Shown: piece after piece, positions 1-6,071 of the stretch
Layout: each line of letters opens with the position of its first letter
Numbering within the stretch: the first letter of the stretch is position 1
The notes under the pieces: model-generated
The model's input: the letters and a program-made list of their open reading frames with translations, nothing else
Told to the model about the DNA's origin: nothing
The model's database searches: none
Assembly (NCBI GenBank): GCA_013202335.1
Contig: JABMQR010000156.1
Coordinates: 1 to 6,149, forward strand
Reading direction: 5' to 3'
Length of the DNA: 6,149 nt
DNA from: Bacteroidota bacterium
GTDB taxonomy: Bacteria > Spirochaetota > Spirochaetia > JABMQR01
Translations under genes and position numbers: made by a program

Positions 1-72
1 CTGCCCTTTTATAGCTTCCAGAACTATGGTGAATTTTAATTCGTTGCTAAATGATCTTCTTTTCTTTGACAC
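1..72 (-). CDS. IS3-family transposase OrfA, N-terminal fragment (cut by window edge)
   Basis: A GTG at 72-70 opens 24 codons that run without a stop to the window edge. The translation begins VSKKRRSFSNELK and continues into FTIVLEAIKGQ. This matches the start of IS3/IS911 OrfA proteins, where a basic KRR.F..E.K stretch precedes helix 1 (about VALEAIKG) of a helix-turn-helix that binds the element's ends. A GGAG ribosome binding site lies on the minus strand at 82-79, six bases before the GTG, which supports this start. In complete elements, OrfA is followed by OrfB (DDE integrase) reached by programmed -1 frameshifting; that part lies outside the window, so whether this copy is active cannot be judged. 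Confidence 0.75.
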   Translation of the reverse strand, partial: MSKKRRSFSNELKFTIVLEAIKGQ

Positions 73-90
73 TTTTTTCTCCGTGCTTTT

Positions 91-120
91 AGTATAACAC
101 CAAACTAAGATTGATGTCCT
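91..120 (-). promoter_or_regulatory. Candidate promoter of the IS3 transposase
   Basis: On the minus strand, AGGACA (120-115, 4 of 6 matches to TTGACA) is followed after 18 bases by TATACT (96-91, 5 of 6 matches to TATAAT). This would start transcription about 10-15 bases before the GGAG ribosome binding site of orfA. The -35 box lies inside the presumed terminal repeat, as is common in IS3 elements. The call rests on box matching only. Confidence 0.4.
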
Positions 121-457
121 AATTCACGGGTCCATTATAAATATCCCGAAGAAACTGCTCCTGCAGTCTGTTGTGAACCACTGATACACTTCCGGTCTGC
201 CGGTAGAGATCTCTGAGTCCGGTCAGAGACTCCTCTGGATAGGTACAGGCGCAACGGGTCATAATTTCGTACAAAGCCTTAGCGCCACCCTCTGACTGTC
301 CCCTCACCGCTTCCATTGCATTAATTGTCCAGTTAACAGGATCCGAGTCATCTTCCTTCAGTTTTTGTGTATATAATTGAGGTGTTTCGCTGTTCTCCTC
401 TACCGTTGTACAAAATTTATTGCGCCAATAGAGATCAAAACTCTTTCCATCTGCCAT
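119..457 (-). CDS. Unrecognised 112-residue protein, probably truncated at its C-terminus by the IS
   Basis: I do not recognise this protein. It is hydrophilic, with no signal peptide or membrane segment. It has three cysteines: C16 and a C-x-C pair at 69 and 71 within TRCACTYP, a possible but unproven metal-binding spot. The second half (about 58-105) looks helical and amphipathic, ending in LQEQFLRDIY. The last codons (YNGPVN and the TAG stop) lie in sequence resembling the IS3 terminal repeat, so the native C-terminus is probably missing. The start is also weak: an in-frame TAA lies two codons upstream of the ATG at 457, and the nearest GGGAG is about 16 bases away, too far for normal initiation. 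It sits among other broken genes, so it may be a remnant; coding status is uncertain. Confidence 0.45.
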   Translation of the reverse strand: MADGKSFDLYWRNKFCTTVEENSETPQLYTQKLKEDDSDPVNWTINAMEAVRGQSEGGAKALYEIMTRCACTYPEESLTGLRDLYRQTGSVSVVHNRLQEQFLRDIYNGPVN

Positions 458-480
458 ACGTTAGTGTAGCACACTCCCGA

Positions 481-666
481 TGGGACGTAAATTTCATTTT
501 TTTCAGGTTTATCAGTATAAAACCAATATTGGTATCTTTGGGGATCGGATGCGGACAAGTACCAATTCTTACTAATTTATCCCAAGAGGATGGCATCATC
601 CAGGATAGACTTGCTGAAAAAATTGGAATTGACAGAACAACTCTCACGAGAACCCTAAATGATCTG
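481..666 (+). pseudogene. MarR-family regulator, internal fragment
   Basis: In the plus frame of codons 484-486, the translation contains SLGIGCGQVPILTNL (about 535-579) followed by DGIIQDRLAEKIGIDRTTL (589-645) and TRTLNDL (646-666). This is the hallmark stretch of MarR/SlyA winged-helix repressors: G-I-G-x-G-Q-x-P-I-L, then helix-turn-helix with D-R-x-T-L-T-R in the recognition helix. A complete family member has about 140-150 residues. Here only about 60 remain, covering helix 1 to the recognition helix. The wing and C-terminal dimerisation helix are absent, and no convincing start codon or N-terminus is visible upstream. After 666 the frame enters the antisense of a beta-glucosidase fragment. 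A DNA-binding but non-dimerising product would not be functional, so I call it a remnant. Confidence 0.7.
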
Positions 667-838
667 TTCTCTCCTCCTGCTTTCTCAACCCATGAGGTCC
701 ATCAGTCATCATTATTGAAGGAATTCCCAGCCTGTCTATTTCCTGTGTAGTCCAGAAATCTTTTCCTGAACAGAGAGAAGCTTTCTCCGCCAGAGTCATT
801 TTTCCAATAAGATTCTGTATTTCTTTTTTTGTTTTCAT
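644..838 (-). pseudogene. Glycoside hydrolase family 3 beta-glucosidase, N-terminal fragment
   Basis: The 64-residue product has a clear GH3 beta-glucosidase N-terminus. Residues 7-24 ([19 protein letters not shown]) match the family pattern in which M-T-L-x-E-K precedes the catalytic barrel. Residues 26-54 carry [19 protein letters not shown] and [10 protein letters not shown], where the D-G-P-H-G-x-R segment belongs to the sugar-binding -1 subsite. DHLG (59-62) still fits the family, then a TGA stop follows at 646-644. Intact enzymes have roughly 700-800 residues, so more than 90% is missing, including the catalytic nucleophile aspartate. The 5' end is well preserved: an AGAAGG ribosome binding site lies about nine bases before the ATG at 838 and a plausible promoter lies upstream. 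This suggests a fairly recent 3' deletion. The breakpoint abuts the MarR fragment. Confidence 0.8.
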
Positions 839-884
839 AATCCGAATCCTTCTAATAATTTGTTAATGAGATATGTATGTGTAT

Positions 885-913
885 ATATTAACTTCTTACT
901 TTTCCTATGTCAT
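885..913 (-). promoter_or_regulatory. Candidate promoter of the truncated beta-glucosidase
   Basis: On the minus strand, ATGACA (913-908, 5 of 6 to TTGACA) is separated by 17 bases from TAATAT (890-885, 4 of 6). Transcription would begin about 40 bases upstream of the ATG at 838. The surrounding 841-988 spacer is AT-rich. I see no clear rho-independent terminator for the fumarase genes upstream in it, so readthrough into the fragment is possible. Confidence 0.35.
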
Positions 914-988
914 ACTAGTTTTTGCCATAAGTTTTTCACGTTATTGTTGTTTAGAGAGGTGTGATTATGCTATTTAAAAAGATGGATT

Positions 989-1519
989 CTACAAAATTGA
1001 TGTTCCGATACTATCCATAGCTACAATTACCGGAAAATCTTTTACCTCTATCCGGTACAGCGCCTCCGGGCCGAACTCCTGAAATGCAATACATTCAATG
1101 GACTGCACTTTTTGTGCATACAAAGCACCACAGCCCCCAAAAGCATAAAAATAGACCGCTCCATTTCTTTTCACCGCTTCCAGAACAGTCAAACTTCGGG
1201 GTCCCTTACCAATCATACCGATAAGTCCTGCATCAAGCAGATCCGGGGTAAAAGGATCCATTCTGGATGCCGTTGTTGGCCCGCAGGAGCCGATTATAGC
1301 CCCATTTGGTGCAGGAGCCGGACCCATATAGAATATTGTCTCTTCTTTGAGCGAGATAGGCAGTTCTTTCCCGGAATTAAGCAGCAGCTGAAACTGTTCA
1401 TGTACCTGATCACGACCAACAAGCATTGTCCCGGAGAGCAGAATCTCCTCACCGACACGAAGACCTGCAGCAGTTTCTTTTGCCATAGGAAGTGTTAATG
1501 AACGAATAGTCTTTTTCAT
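989..1519 (-). CDS. Class I fumarate hydratase, beta subunit (C-terminal domain protein)
   Basis: This is the swivelling-domain subunit of two-subunit, [4Fe-4S]-dependent fumarate hydratases (Fumerase_C family), which with the alpha subunit interconverts fumarate and L-malate in the cytoplasm. The signature is MGPAPAP (about residues 65-71) followed by IGSCGPTTASRMDPFTP (about 75-91), then GLIGMIGKG. FGGCGALYAQKV (about 128-139) and a C-terminal EALYRIEVKDFPVIVAMDS complete the family pattern. At 176 residues it is close to full length for the family. The ATG at 1519 overlaps the alpha-subunit TAA by one base (TAATG), and GGGAGAG lies just upstream inside the alpha gene, which implies translational coupling and equal subunit supply. 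L-tartrate dehydratase (TtdB-like) is the main alternative, since the families share these motifs; fumarase is the more common assignment. Confidence 0.9.
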   Translation of the reverse strand: MKKTIRSLTLPMAKETAAGLRVGEEILLSGTMLVGRDQVHEQFQLLLNSGKELPISLKEETIFYMGPAPAPNGAIIGSCGPTTASRMDPFTPDLLDAGLIGMIGKGPRSLTVLEAVKRNGAVYFYAFGGCGALYAQKVQSIECIAFQEFGPEALYRIEVKDFPVIVAMDSIGTSIL

Positions 1520-2394
1520 TACGACTCTCCCAGTACGATTTTCTGTTTTCTGTCAGCCCAGCAGCTGATACTTACCCCAATGGGCAGGCCTGCTATATGG
1601 GTTGATTCAGCCTCAATTTTCACTGCAATAGCGGTTGTAACCCCACCAAGTCCTCCTGGTCCGATATTCAGACTATTCAGCTGCAGTAGAATTTTTTTCT
1701 CAAGTTCCGCGTAGCTGTTGTCAGGATGCTTATCTAAAACATCTCTGAGAAGAGCTCGTTTTGAGAGCTGCATTGCACGATCTGCCGTACCACCAATCCC
1801 AATTCCGGCAATGATCGGCGGACAGGGCTTACCCCCGGCCTCTTCAACGATTTTAGTAACAGCATCAATTATTCCCTGTATACCGGCTGTGGGGTTTAAC
1901 ATAACAAGACCACTGCAGTTCTCACTACCAAACCCTTTAAGCAGAAGCTGCAGGATGAGCTGATTTCCCGGAACAAGATTGTGATAAATTACTGCAGGGA
2001 GATTGTTTCCGGTATTCTCTCTATGAAAAACAGGATCCAACACTATTGACTTACGAAAAAAGCCATTTAAAAATGCAGCTTCTATACCCGCATTTACTGC
2101 TTTATCAATATCAGAAAGATTTACAGAAGCCTCAGTACCTATATCAGCGAATACAATAACCATGCCGGTGTCCTGACACATGGGAATATTCATTTTTTCG
2201 GCAGCATCAAGATTTTCCAGAATCTTACTGATAACAGCAGAACCTCTGGATTCTACAGCCGCTTCATGTTCCGCCTCATCTGCAACCGCTTTTTGCAAAG
2301 ATTCTTTGACATCACCGGATAGAATCACGCCTGCTTTTAATACCGCATTATAGACAGACTGCTCTATTTCACTGAAACTTATAGTTTTTCTCAT
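1519..2394 (-). CDS. Class I fumarate hydratase, alpha subunit (iron-sulfur subunit)
   Basis: This is the catalytic Fe-S subunit of the TtdA/Fumerase family, which binds an oxygen-labile [4Fe-4S] cluster whose non-protein-ligated iron activates the substrate. The three cluster cysteines expected in the family are visible: C73 in CQDTG, C191 in CPPIIAGIGIGG, and C278 near the C-terminus in HIAGLPIGVSISCWADR. KGFGSENCSG (153-162) is the conserved loop of the substrate region, and GPGGLGG (245-251) is also typical. At 291 residues it is full length. It is transcribed with the beta subunit, which it overlaps by one base. The MRKTISFSEIEQSVYNAVL start fits family N-termini, yet no Shine-Dalgarno sequence precedes it. 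The closely related L(+)-tartrate dehydratase cannot be excluded by sequence alone. A class I enzyme suits an anaerobic lifestyle. Confidence 0.92.
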   Translation of the reverse strand: MRKTISFSEIEQSVYNAVLKAGVILSGDVKESLQKAVADEAEHEAAVESRGSAVISKILENLDAAEKMNIPMCQDTGMVIVFADIGTEASVNLSDIDKAVNAGIEAAFLNGFFRKSIVLDPVFHRENTGNNLPAVIYHNLVPGNQLILQLLLKGFGSENCSGLVMLNPTAGIQGIIDAVTKIVEEAGGKPCPPIIAGIGIGGTADRAMQLSKRALLRDVLDKHPDNSYAELEKKILLQLNSLNIGPGGLGGVTTAIAVKIEAESTHIAGLPIGVSISCWADRKQKIVLGES

Positions 2395-2400
2395 GTTATT

Positions 2401-2406
2401 ATTATA
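2401..2406 (-). promoter_or_regulatory. Perfect -10-like box six bases before the fumarase alpha ATG
   Basis: On the minus strand, TATAAT occupies 2406-2401 and is followed by AATAAC and the ATG at 2394. If used, transcription would begin at or within a base of the start codon, giving a leaderless mRNA. This agrees with the lack of any ribosome binding site before this ATG. No good -35 box is found 16-18 bases upstream (17-base spacing gives TATGTT), so the box may simply reflect AT-richness. Confidence 0.35.
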
Positions 2407-2421
2407 TCCAAAAACATCTCT

Positions 2422-2449
2422 TTAACATAGTCTATGCTTCTGTTATAGT
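2422..2449 (+). promoter_or_regulatory. Promoter of the DRTGG-domain gene
   Basis: TTAACA (2422-2427, 5 of 6 to the -35 consensus) is followed after 16 bases by TATAGT (2444-2449, 5 of 6), which is preceded by TG at 2441-2442, forming an extended -10 element. Transcription would begin near 2456, a few bases before the ribosome binding site AAAAGGAGA (2461-2469). The box faces away from the fumarase gene across an 86-bp divergent spacer. Confidence 0.55.
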
Positions 2450-2480
2450 ACTGCACAATTAAAAGGAGATTTATGAATAT

Positions 2481-2825
2481 ATGAAGATTTCTGAAATAGT
2501 TGATACTATTGCCGGATTGATTGTTTGCGGGGACAGCCAAAACGATAAAGAGGTGCTTTATGGTTTTACCTCTGATTTGATGAGTGACGTCCTCACTCTT
2601 CTTGATGAACACCTGCTCCTTATCACCGGACTGGTAAATACCCAGTCAATTCGTACAGCTTCTATGTCAGATATCCATATTATTTTGTTTGTTCGCGGCA
2701 AAAAGCCGACAAAACAAATGATTGAGCTTGCAGAGGAACAGGAGATAATCCTGATAACTTCCCCCTATTCTGCTTTTAAAGCAAGTGCCCTTCTTTATGA
2801 AAAAGGACTCCTGCCAATTTATTAA
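2481..2825 (+). CDS. Standalone DRTGG-domain protein (putative regulatory protein)
   Basis: The 114-residue product resembles the small single-domain DRTGG proteins found in many anaerobes. Recognisable blocks are MKISEIVDTIAGLIVCG (1-17), FTSDLMSDVLTLL (29-41), LLLITGLVNTQSIRTASMSD (about 45-64), IILFVRGKKP and a C-terminal SAFKASALLYEKGL. The fold is known as an accessory domain of phosphotransacetylase and of CBS-domain regulators. Standalone versions often sit near iron-sulfur or hydrogenase genes, but their biochemical function is not established. No membrane segment is present. The ATG at 2481 lies 11-12 bases after GGAGA, rather far. An earlier ATG at 2473 is better spaced but gives only three codons, ending in TGA that overlaps the true start as ATGA. 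The stop overlaps that of the convergent peptidase gene. The divergent position suggests, without proving, a link to the fumarase. Confidence 0.75.
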   Translation: MKISEIVDTIAGLIVCGDSQNDKEVLYGFTSDLMSDVLTLLDEHLLLITGLVNTQSIRTASMSDIHIILFVRGKKPTKQMIELAEEQEIILITSPYSAFKASALLYEKGLLPIY

Positions 2826-5800
2826 ATAATTAGTGTTTTGATATTTTTTGATAATTTCGGAAACTTCTTAAGATTTGCATCAACCAGTTCCTGCCCTGCT
2901 ATCGTGACTGAAGCTGAGTCCCCTGATTCATAAGCAGCAAGCAATGTCTCTGCTGCCTGAGATATAGTATCTTTTGTCATAGCAAAAAATTCATCTCTTC
3001 TTCTCTGACGAAGTTCATCAGTTATGCCAAACATACTCCTGCGAAAACCAAGCATGCTTTTCTCACGGGGAGTAAGTGGTTTCAAATCCCTGCTTATCAG
3101 GGAGATAATAGATTTCTCGACGAGAGAAATACTGAAGTCTCCATTAGCCATCCCCTGAAGAGAAGCGGTAAAATCCTGATAGGATCCGGCAATGCGCGGA
3201 TCACGGTATGATGACATCGTAAATAGTCCTTCAAGCAAGTTTACCTCAGCATGTGCGCCATAGGCTCCACCATGAACACGGATCTTCTCCCAAAGGAAAT
3301 TGGTCGTAATTATATGTGAAAGTACGGTGAATGCAGATTGTCCAGGTTCATAAACCCGGGGAGCCGGGAGTACTATTGCATTAAATGCAACATCTGATGA
3401 TGTAACAAAGGTTTCAAAAGGGACTGGATCGCTTAGTGAAATTTCAGATTTTGCAGAGTCGCTGCTCATGCTGTCTGCAGAACTCCCGGATTTAAACGCG
3501 CTAAAAAATCCTCCAGCTAACTGCTCCAATGATTTCTGAAAAGACTCATCGGCAGTTAAATTATAGGTCAGACGGTTTTGCAGGAGAACTTTTTGTCTGA
3601 TAGACCGTAAAATATCACCAATATTTCTCAGCTCATCCTCTGAAACATCGCGTAGTGACTGAATATGCAAAAGCTGCTCAATACCACGCCACTGCTCTTC
3701 AATGGCAGAAACTTCCCGCATCCTGCTGGAGGCTCTTAGACTCGCAAAGGCATTACCGGAAGGAATGATTTCTGAAGAAAAATCACTAATCTGTTCCTGA
3801 ATAATATCTTTTATACGTTTTTTATCCCACAATTCAGAATTGGTCAGAATATCACGAACCAATTCCAAAGCAGGTTCGGCCTCATTCTCAAGTACTTTAC
3901 ACCGAAAAAAAAGAAATCTTGATGCAGACTTTGATTCAACCGGGGTTCCGGTATCCAGGAATGCATAAAAACCACCCGTCTTTTCAGCCAGCAACTGAGA
4001 AACCTCATTATAACTATATCCGGGAATTCCCGTCATATAAATCAATCTGCTGAACAAGGGCAGCAGCATGGTCTCTTCATGTGTTAGTCCACTTATATTA
4101 AACGCAAAATCAATATAGCCAATTCCATTGGTGAAAAAAGTATGCCTATACCCCGGAATTCCCTTTAAATTTGAATTCTGAGTAACAATAGTTTTTACAT
4201 TTACCGGCATGTCATCAACTGATAAACCGGGAATACACTTGAGAGACTTTTCAGTATCGGCTTGATCATGATAGGTTTTCAATCTCTTTTGATCATCCTG
4301 AATGTGCTTAAGATCCTTCTTATTCGTCTTTGTTTTTCCTTCAATTTCCCGGGAAGCCTTTCGGATTTGTGCATTCTGCAGCTCAATATAATCCTTTTTT
4401 GGGATTACTGTGACAAGTGACCGGTGCAGATTCTGCAGGAGGTGTTTCGTGATAAATGTCTCCAGATACAATCCATCCTCTTCCAGGTGCTGTTTAACAC
4501 TATCCATAACTGAATTAAATATCATTGTAGCTTCCGGATCAGCTCCATGAAGCCATCCGCGCAGCGACCGGGACATTGCCCTTAAACCCGTAGGAATGCC
4601 GCCCCGCAATTCCCGATGACTGAACTCAATTCTTTTAACAGCAGATGAAATATTCTTTTCCGGAATACCCTCTTTAACTAATTTCTCAAGGCACTGCAGA
4701 ATAATCTTCTCAAACTCCGCAATATTCTCCGGACGTATACCTTTAATTCCGATACTAAATACTATTTCACGAAAATCAGCTTCCATCCCGCTCATTGAAG
4801 CAATATCCATCCCCAAACCTGATTCAATAATCGCCCGGTACAGCGGCGCACCGGGGTTACCTAAAAGAGTCTCTGTTAACACTTCAAGGGTCATAATCTC
4901 AACAGGATCAGTTGAAGAACCGGCAATCCAGTTAATTACTGCTGACCCTCCTAAGTCCTCCACATCTGTTTCCATACCGGGACCACTGAAAGTGAATGAT
5001 TCCGGCTTTCCCCAGGATCTGGGAGCAGGAATTGCAGAATCAGTTTTTATTGCGGTAAATTCATGCAGAAATTTTTCTTCAAGAAACTGTATATGTTCCT
5101 CAGTCGGTATGTCGCCGTAAATGAAAATTCGGCAGTTGGAAGGATGGTAATATTCAGCGTGAAAACCACGGAATTCCTCATACGAGAGATTTACAATATC
5201 AACAGGAGCACCACCTGAATCCATACCATAGGGTGTATCTGGAAACAGGGATCGAAAGGATTTCTCAGCCAGGATTGAATCATGATCGGAATAAGCACCA
5301 CGCATTTCATTAAAAACAATACCGTCAAATGAGATTTGGCCTTTGGGACCACATACAATCCGTACGCCTTCCTGATGAAAGACCTCTTTCTTCAACAAGG
5401 GGAAAAAAACAGCATCACCAAACACATCAAACAAATGAAAAAAATCTTTTTTTAATGGAGAGGCAGCGGGATAAACTGTTTTATCCGGAAAGGTGAATGC
5501 ATTGAGGAAAGTCTGTGCACTTCCTTTCATCAATTCAAGAAATGGATCTTTGACTGGATATTTTCTGGAGCCGGCCAGAACAGAGTGTTCAAGTATATGA
5601 GCTGTCCCATTATTGTTTTTTGGTGGTGTCTTGAAAATATATGCAAAGAAATTTTCAGGATCTGAATTATGGATATGAAAAAGATCAAGTCCTGTAGCAT
5701 TATGGTTCAGTCTTATTCCTGTACCATTATATTCAGGCAAATCTATTTGAGAAACAACTGTAAACCCATGAAGAGAACTACCCGGTTCTAATAATTCCAT
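2822..5800 (-). CDS. M16C-family zinc metallopeptidase, presequence protease (PreP)-like
   Basis: A 992-residue inverzincin of the PreP/falcilysin branch, which degrades short unstructured peptides inside a clamshell chamber. The inverted zinc motif HILEH (H68, E71, H72) lies in GTAHILEHSVLAGS. The third zinc ligand is E165 in FNEMRGAY, at the spacing expected for PreP. LMKGSAQTFLNAFTFPDKT (90-108) is the adjoining conserved block. A charged, Lys/Glu-rich linker near 485-530 leads into the M16C-associated domain (roughly 530-720). The C-terminal half keeps LWEKIRVHGGAYG (836-848), whose R841 and Y847 fit the conserved Arg/Tyr pair that contacts the substrate backbone. Length is normal (about 970-1000) and there is no signal peptide, so it is cytoplasmic and apparently intact. 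An AGGA ribosome binding site (5808-5805) precedes the ATG by four bases. It is monocistronic here, since the next gene downstream is convergent. Confidence 0.93.
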   Translation of the reverse strand: MELLEPGSSLHGFTVVSQIDLPEYNGTGIRLNHNATGLDLFHIHNSDPENFFAYIFKTPPKNNNGTAHILEHSVLAGSRKYPVKDPFLELMKGSAQTFLNAFTFPDKTVYPAASPLKKDFFHLFDVFGDAVFFPLLKKEVFHQEGVRIVCGPKGQISFDGIVFNEMRGAYSDHDSILAEKSFRSLFPDTPYGMDSGGAPVDIVNLSYEEFRGFHAEYYHPSNCRIFIYGDIPTEEHIQFLEEKFLHEFTAIKTDSAIPAPRSWGKPESFTFSGPGMETDVEDLGGSAVINWIAGSSTDPVEIMTLEVLTETLLGNPGAPLYRAIIESGLGMDIASMSGMEADFREIVFSIGIKGIRPENIAEFEKIILQCLEKLVKEGIPEKNISSAVKRIEFSHRELRGGIPTGLRAMSRSLRGWLHGADPEATMIFNSVMDSVKQHLEEDGLYLETFITKHLLQNLHRSLVTVIPKKDYIELQNAQIRKASREIEGKTKTNKKDLKHIQDDQKRLKTYHDQADTEKSLKCIPGLSVDDMPVNVKTIVTQNSNLKGIPGYRHTFFTNGIGYIDFAFNISGLTHEETMLLPLFSRLIYMTGIPGYSYNEVSQLLAEKTGGFYAFLDTGTPVESKSASRFLFFRCKVLENEAEPALELVRDILTNSELWDKKRIKDIIQEQISDFSSEIIPSGNAFASLRASSRMREVSAIEEQWRGIEQLLHIQSLRDVSEDELRNIGDILRSIRQKVLLQNRLTYNLTADESFQKSLEQLAGGFFSAFKSGSSADSMSSDSAKSEISLSDPVPFETFVTSSDVAFNAIVLPAPRVYEPGQSAFTVLSHIITTNFLWEKIRVHGGAYGAHAEVNLLEGLFTMSSYRDPRIAGSYQDFTASLQGMANGDFSISLVEKSIISLISRDLKPLTPREKSMLGFRRSMFGITDELRQRRRDEFFAMTKDTISQAAETLLAAYESGDSASVTIAGQELVDANLKKFPKLSKNIKTLII

Positions 5801-5887
5801 AGTATCCTGTTTAATAATCAGTCAATTAGATAAAAAATATAGAAGATGAAATTATCAGCAACTTGCTTAGTACTGATAGAGTTTTTT

Positions 5888-5917
5888 ATTATAGGTTATT
5901 CCACTAGGGAAAGTAAA
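5888..5917 (-). promoter_or_regulatory. Candidate promoter of the M16C peptidase
   Basis: On the minus strand, TTTACT (5917-5912, 4 of 6) is followed after 18 bases by a perfect TATAAT (5893-5888). Transcription from about 5881 would leave a leader of roughly 80 bases before the ATG at 5800. That leader contains a short inverted repeat, TATCAG with CTGATA (5853-5858 and 5873-5878, 14-base loop), which might form a weak 5' hairpin. The assignment rests on box matching. Confidence 0.4.
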
Positions 5918-5924
5918 GAGAACC

Positions 5925-5960
5925 AAGGCAATTACTATTGCCCAATTACTATTGCCTTTT
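5925..5960 (+). repeat. 14-bp perfect tandem duplication with nested hairpins
   Basis: CAATTACTATTGCC occurs twice back to back (5929-5942 and 5943-5956). Because each unit ends in ATTGCC and the block is preceded by AAGG, two hairpins compete: GGCAAT/ATTGCC with a four-base loop (5927-5942), and AAGGCAAT/ATTGCCTT with an 18-base loop (5925-5958). The second ends in a run of only four T on the plus strand, so it would be a poor terminator, and no plus-strand gene ends just upstream. It lies directly upstream of the candidate peptidase promoter, so an operator role is conceivable. Simple slippage duplication is equally likely. Confidence 0.6.
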
Positions 5961-6032
5961 GTTCCGCTTTTCTGCAATGGTCTTTAAAGCTTTCGATTTT
6001 ATTATGAAAAAATTTATACTATATACATGAGC

Positions 6033-6065
6033 CAATTTCATAAATCGAAGATTTATAAGAAATTG
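6033..6065. repeat. Strong imperfect inverted repeat (14-bp stem)
   Basis: CAATTTC (6033-6039) pairs with GAAATTG (6059-6065), and ATAAATC (6040-6046) pairs with GATTTAT (6050-6056). This gives a 14-bp stem broken only by a two-base AA bulge and capped by a GAA loop. No T-run follows on either strand at the right place, so it is not a canonical terminator. It follows TATACT (6015-6020) and could belong to a small structured RNA or a miniature repeat element; no known family is recognised. Confidence 0.55.
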
Positions 6066-6071
6066 TCTTTA

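Larger units (their letters stand above)
1..139 (-). mobile_element. Left end of an IS3-family insertion sequence (runs off window edge)
   Basis: The minus strand from about 139 down to 1 looks like the start of an IS3-family element. Reading on the minus strand, the block 139-115 contains TGGACCC followed by AATTAGGACA. This resembles the terminal inverted repeats of IS150-type IS3 elements, whose pattern is roughly TG, then GACCC, then AATT, then GGACA. The transposase orfA start follows 67 bases further in, a usual distance for this family. The exact outer boundary, the opposite terminal repeat and the target duplication are not visible, so 139 is approximate. The element covers the 3' end of the neighbouring 112-residue ORF. 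Confidence 0.6.

Noticed and set aside
464..476. Short palindrome AGTGT-AGC-ACACT as an operator
   Set aside because: Only five paired bases, among gene remnants, with no intact regulator or promoter next to it; expected by chance at this length.
435..647. 70-codon minus-strand ORF
   Set aside because: It is the antisense of the MarR remnant and matches no family I know.
367..750. 127-codon plus-strand ORF as one intact gene
   Set aside because: Only its middle (about 481-666) resembles MarR. The first part is antisense to the 112-residue ORF and the last part is antisense to the GH3 fragment, so the full ORF is a chance join.
967..1020. Small plus-strand ORF of 17 codons with an AGAGG-like ribosome binding site
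   Set aside because: It overlaps the 3' end of the fumarase beta gene in antisense, has no recognisable product and no convincing promoter.
1112..1498. 128-codon plus-strand ORF
   Set aside because: Lies wholly antisense within the well-identified fumarase beta gene; composition is that of a shadow frame.
1718..1963. 81-codon plus-strand ORF
   Set aside because: Antisense shadow of the fumarase alpha gene.
2391..2612. 73-codon minus-strand ORF upstream of fumarase alpha
   Set aside because: Largely antisense to the DRTGG gene and its promoter; no recognisable protein.
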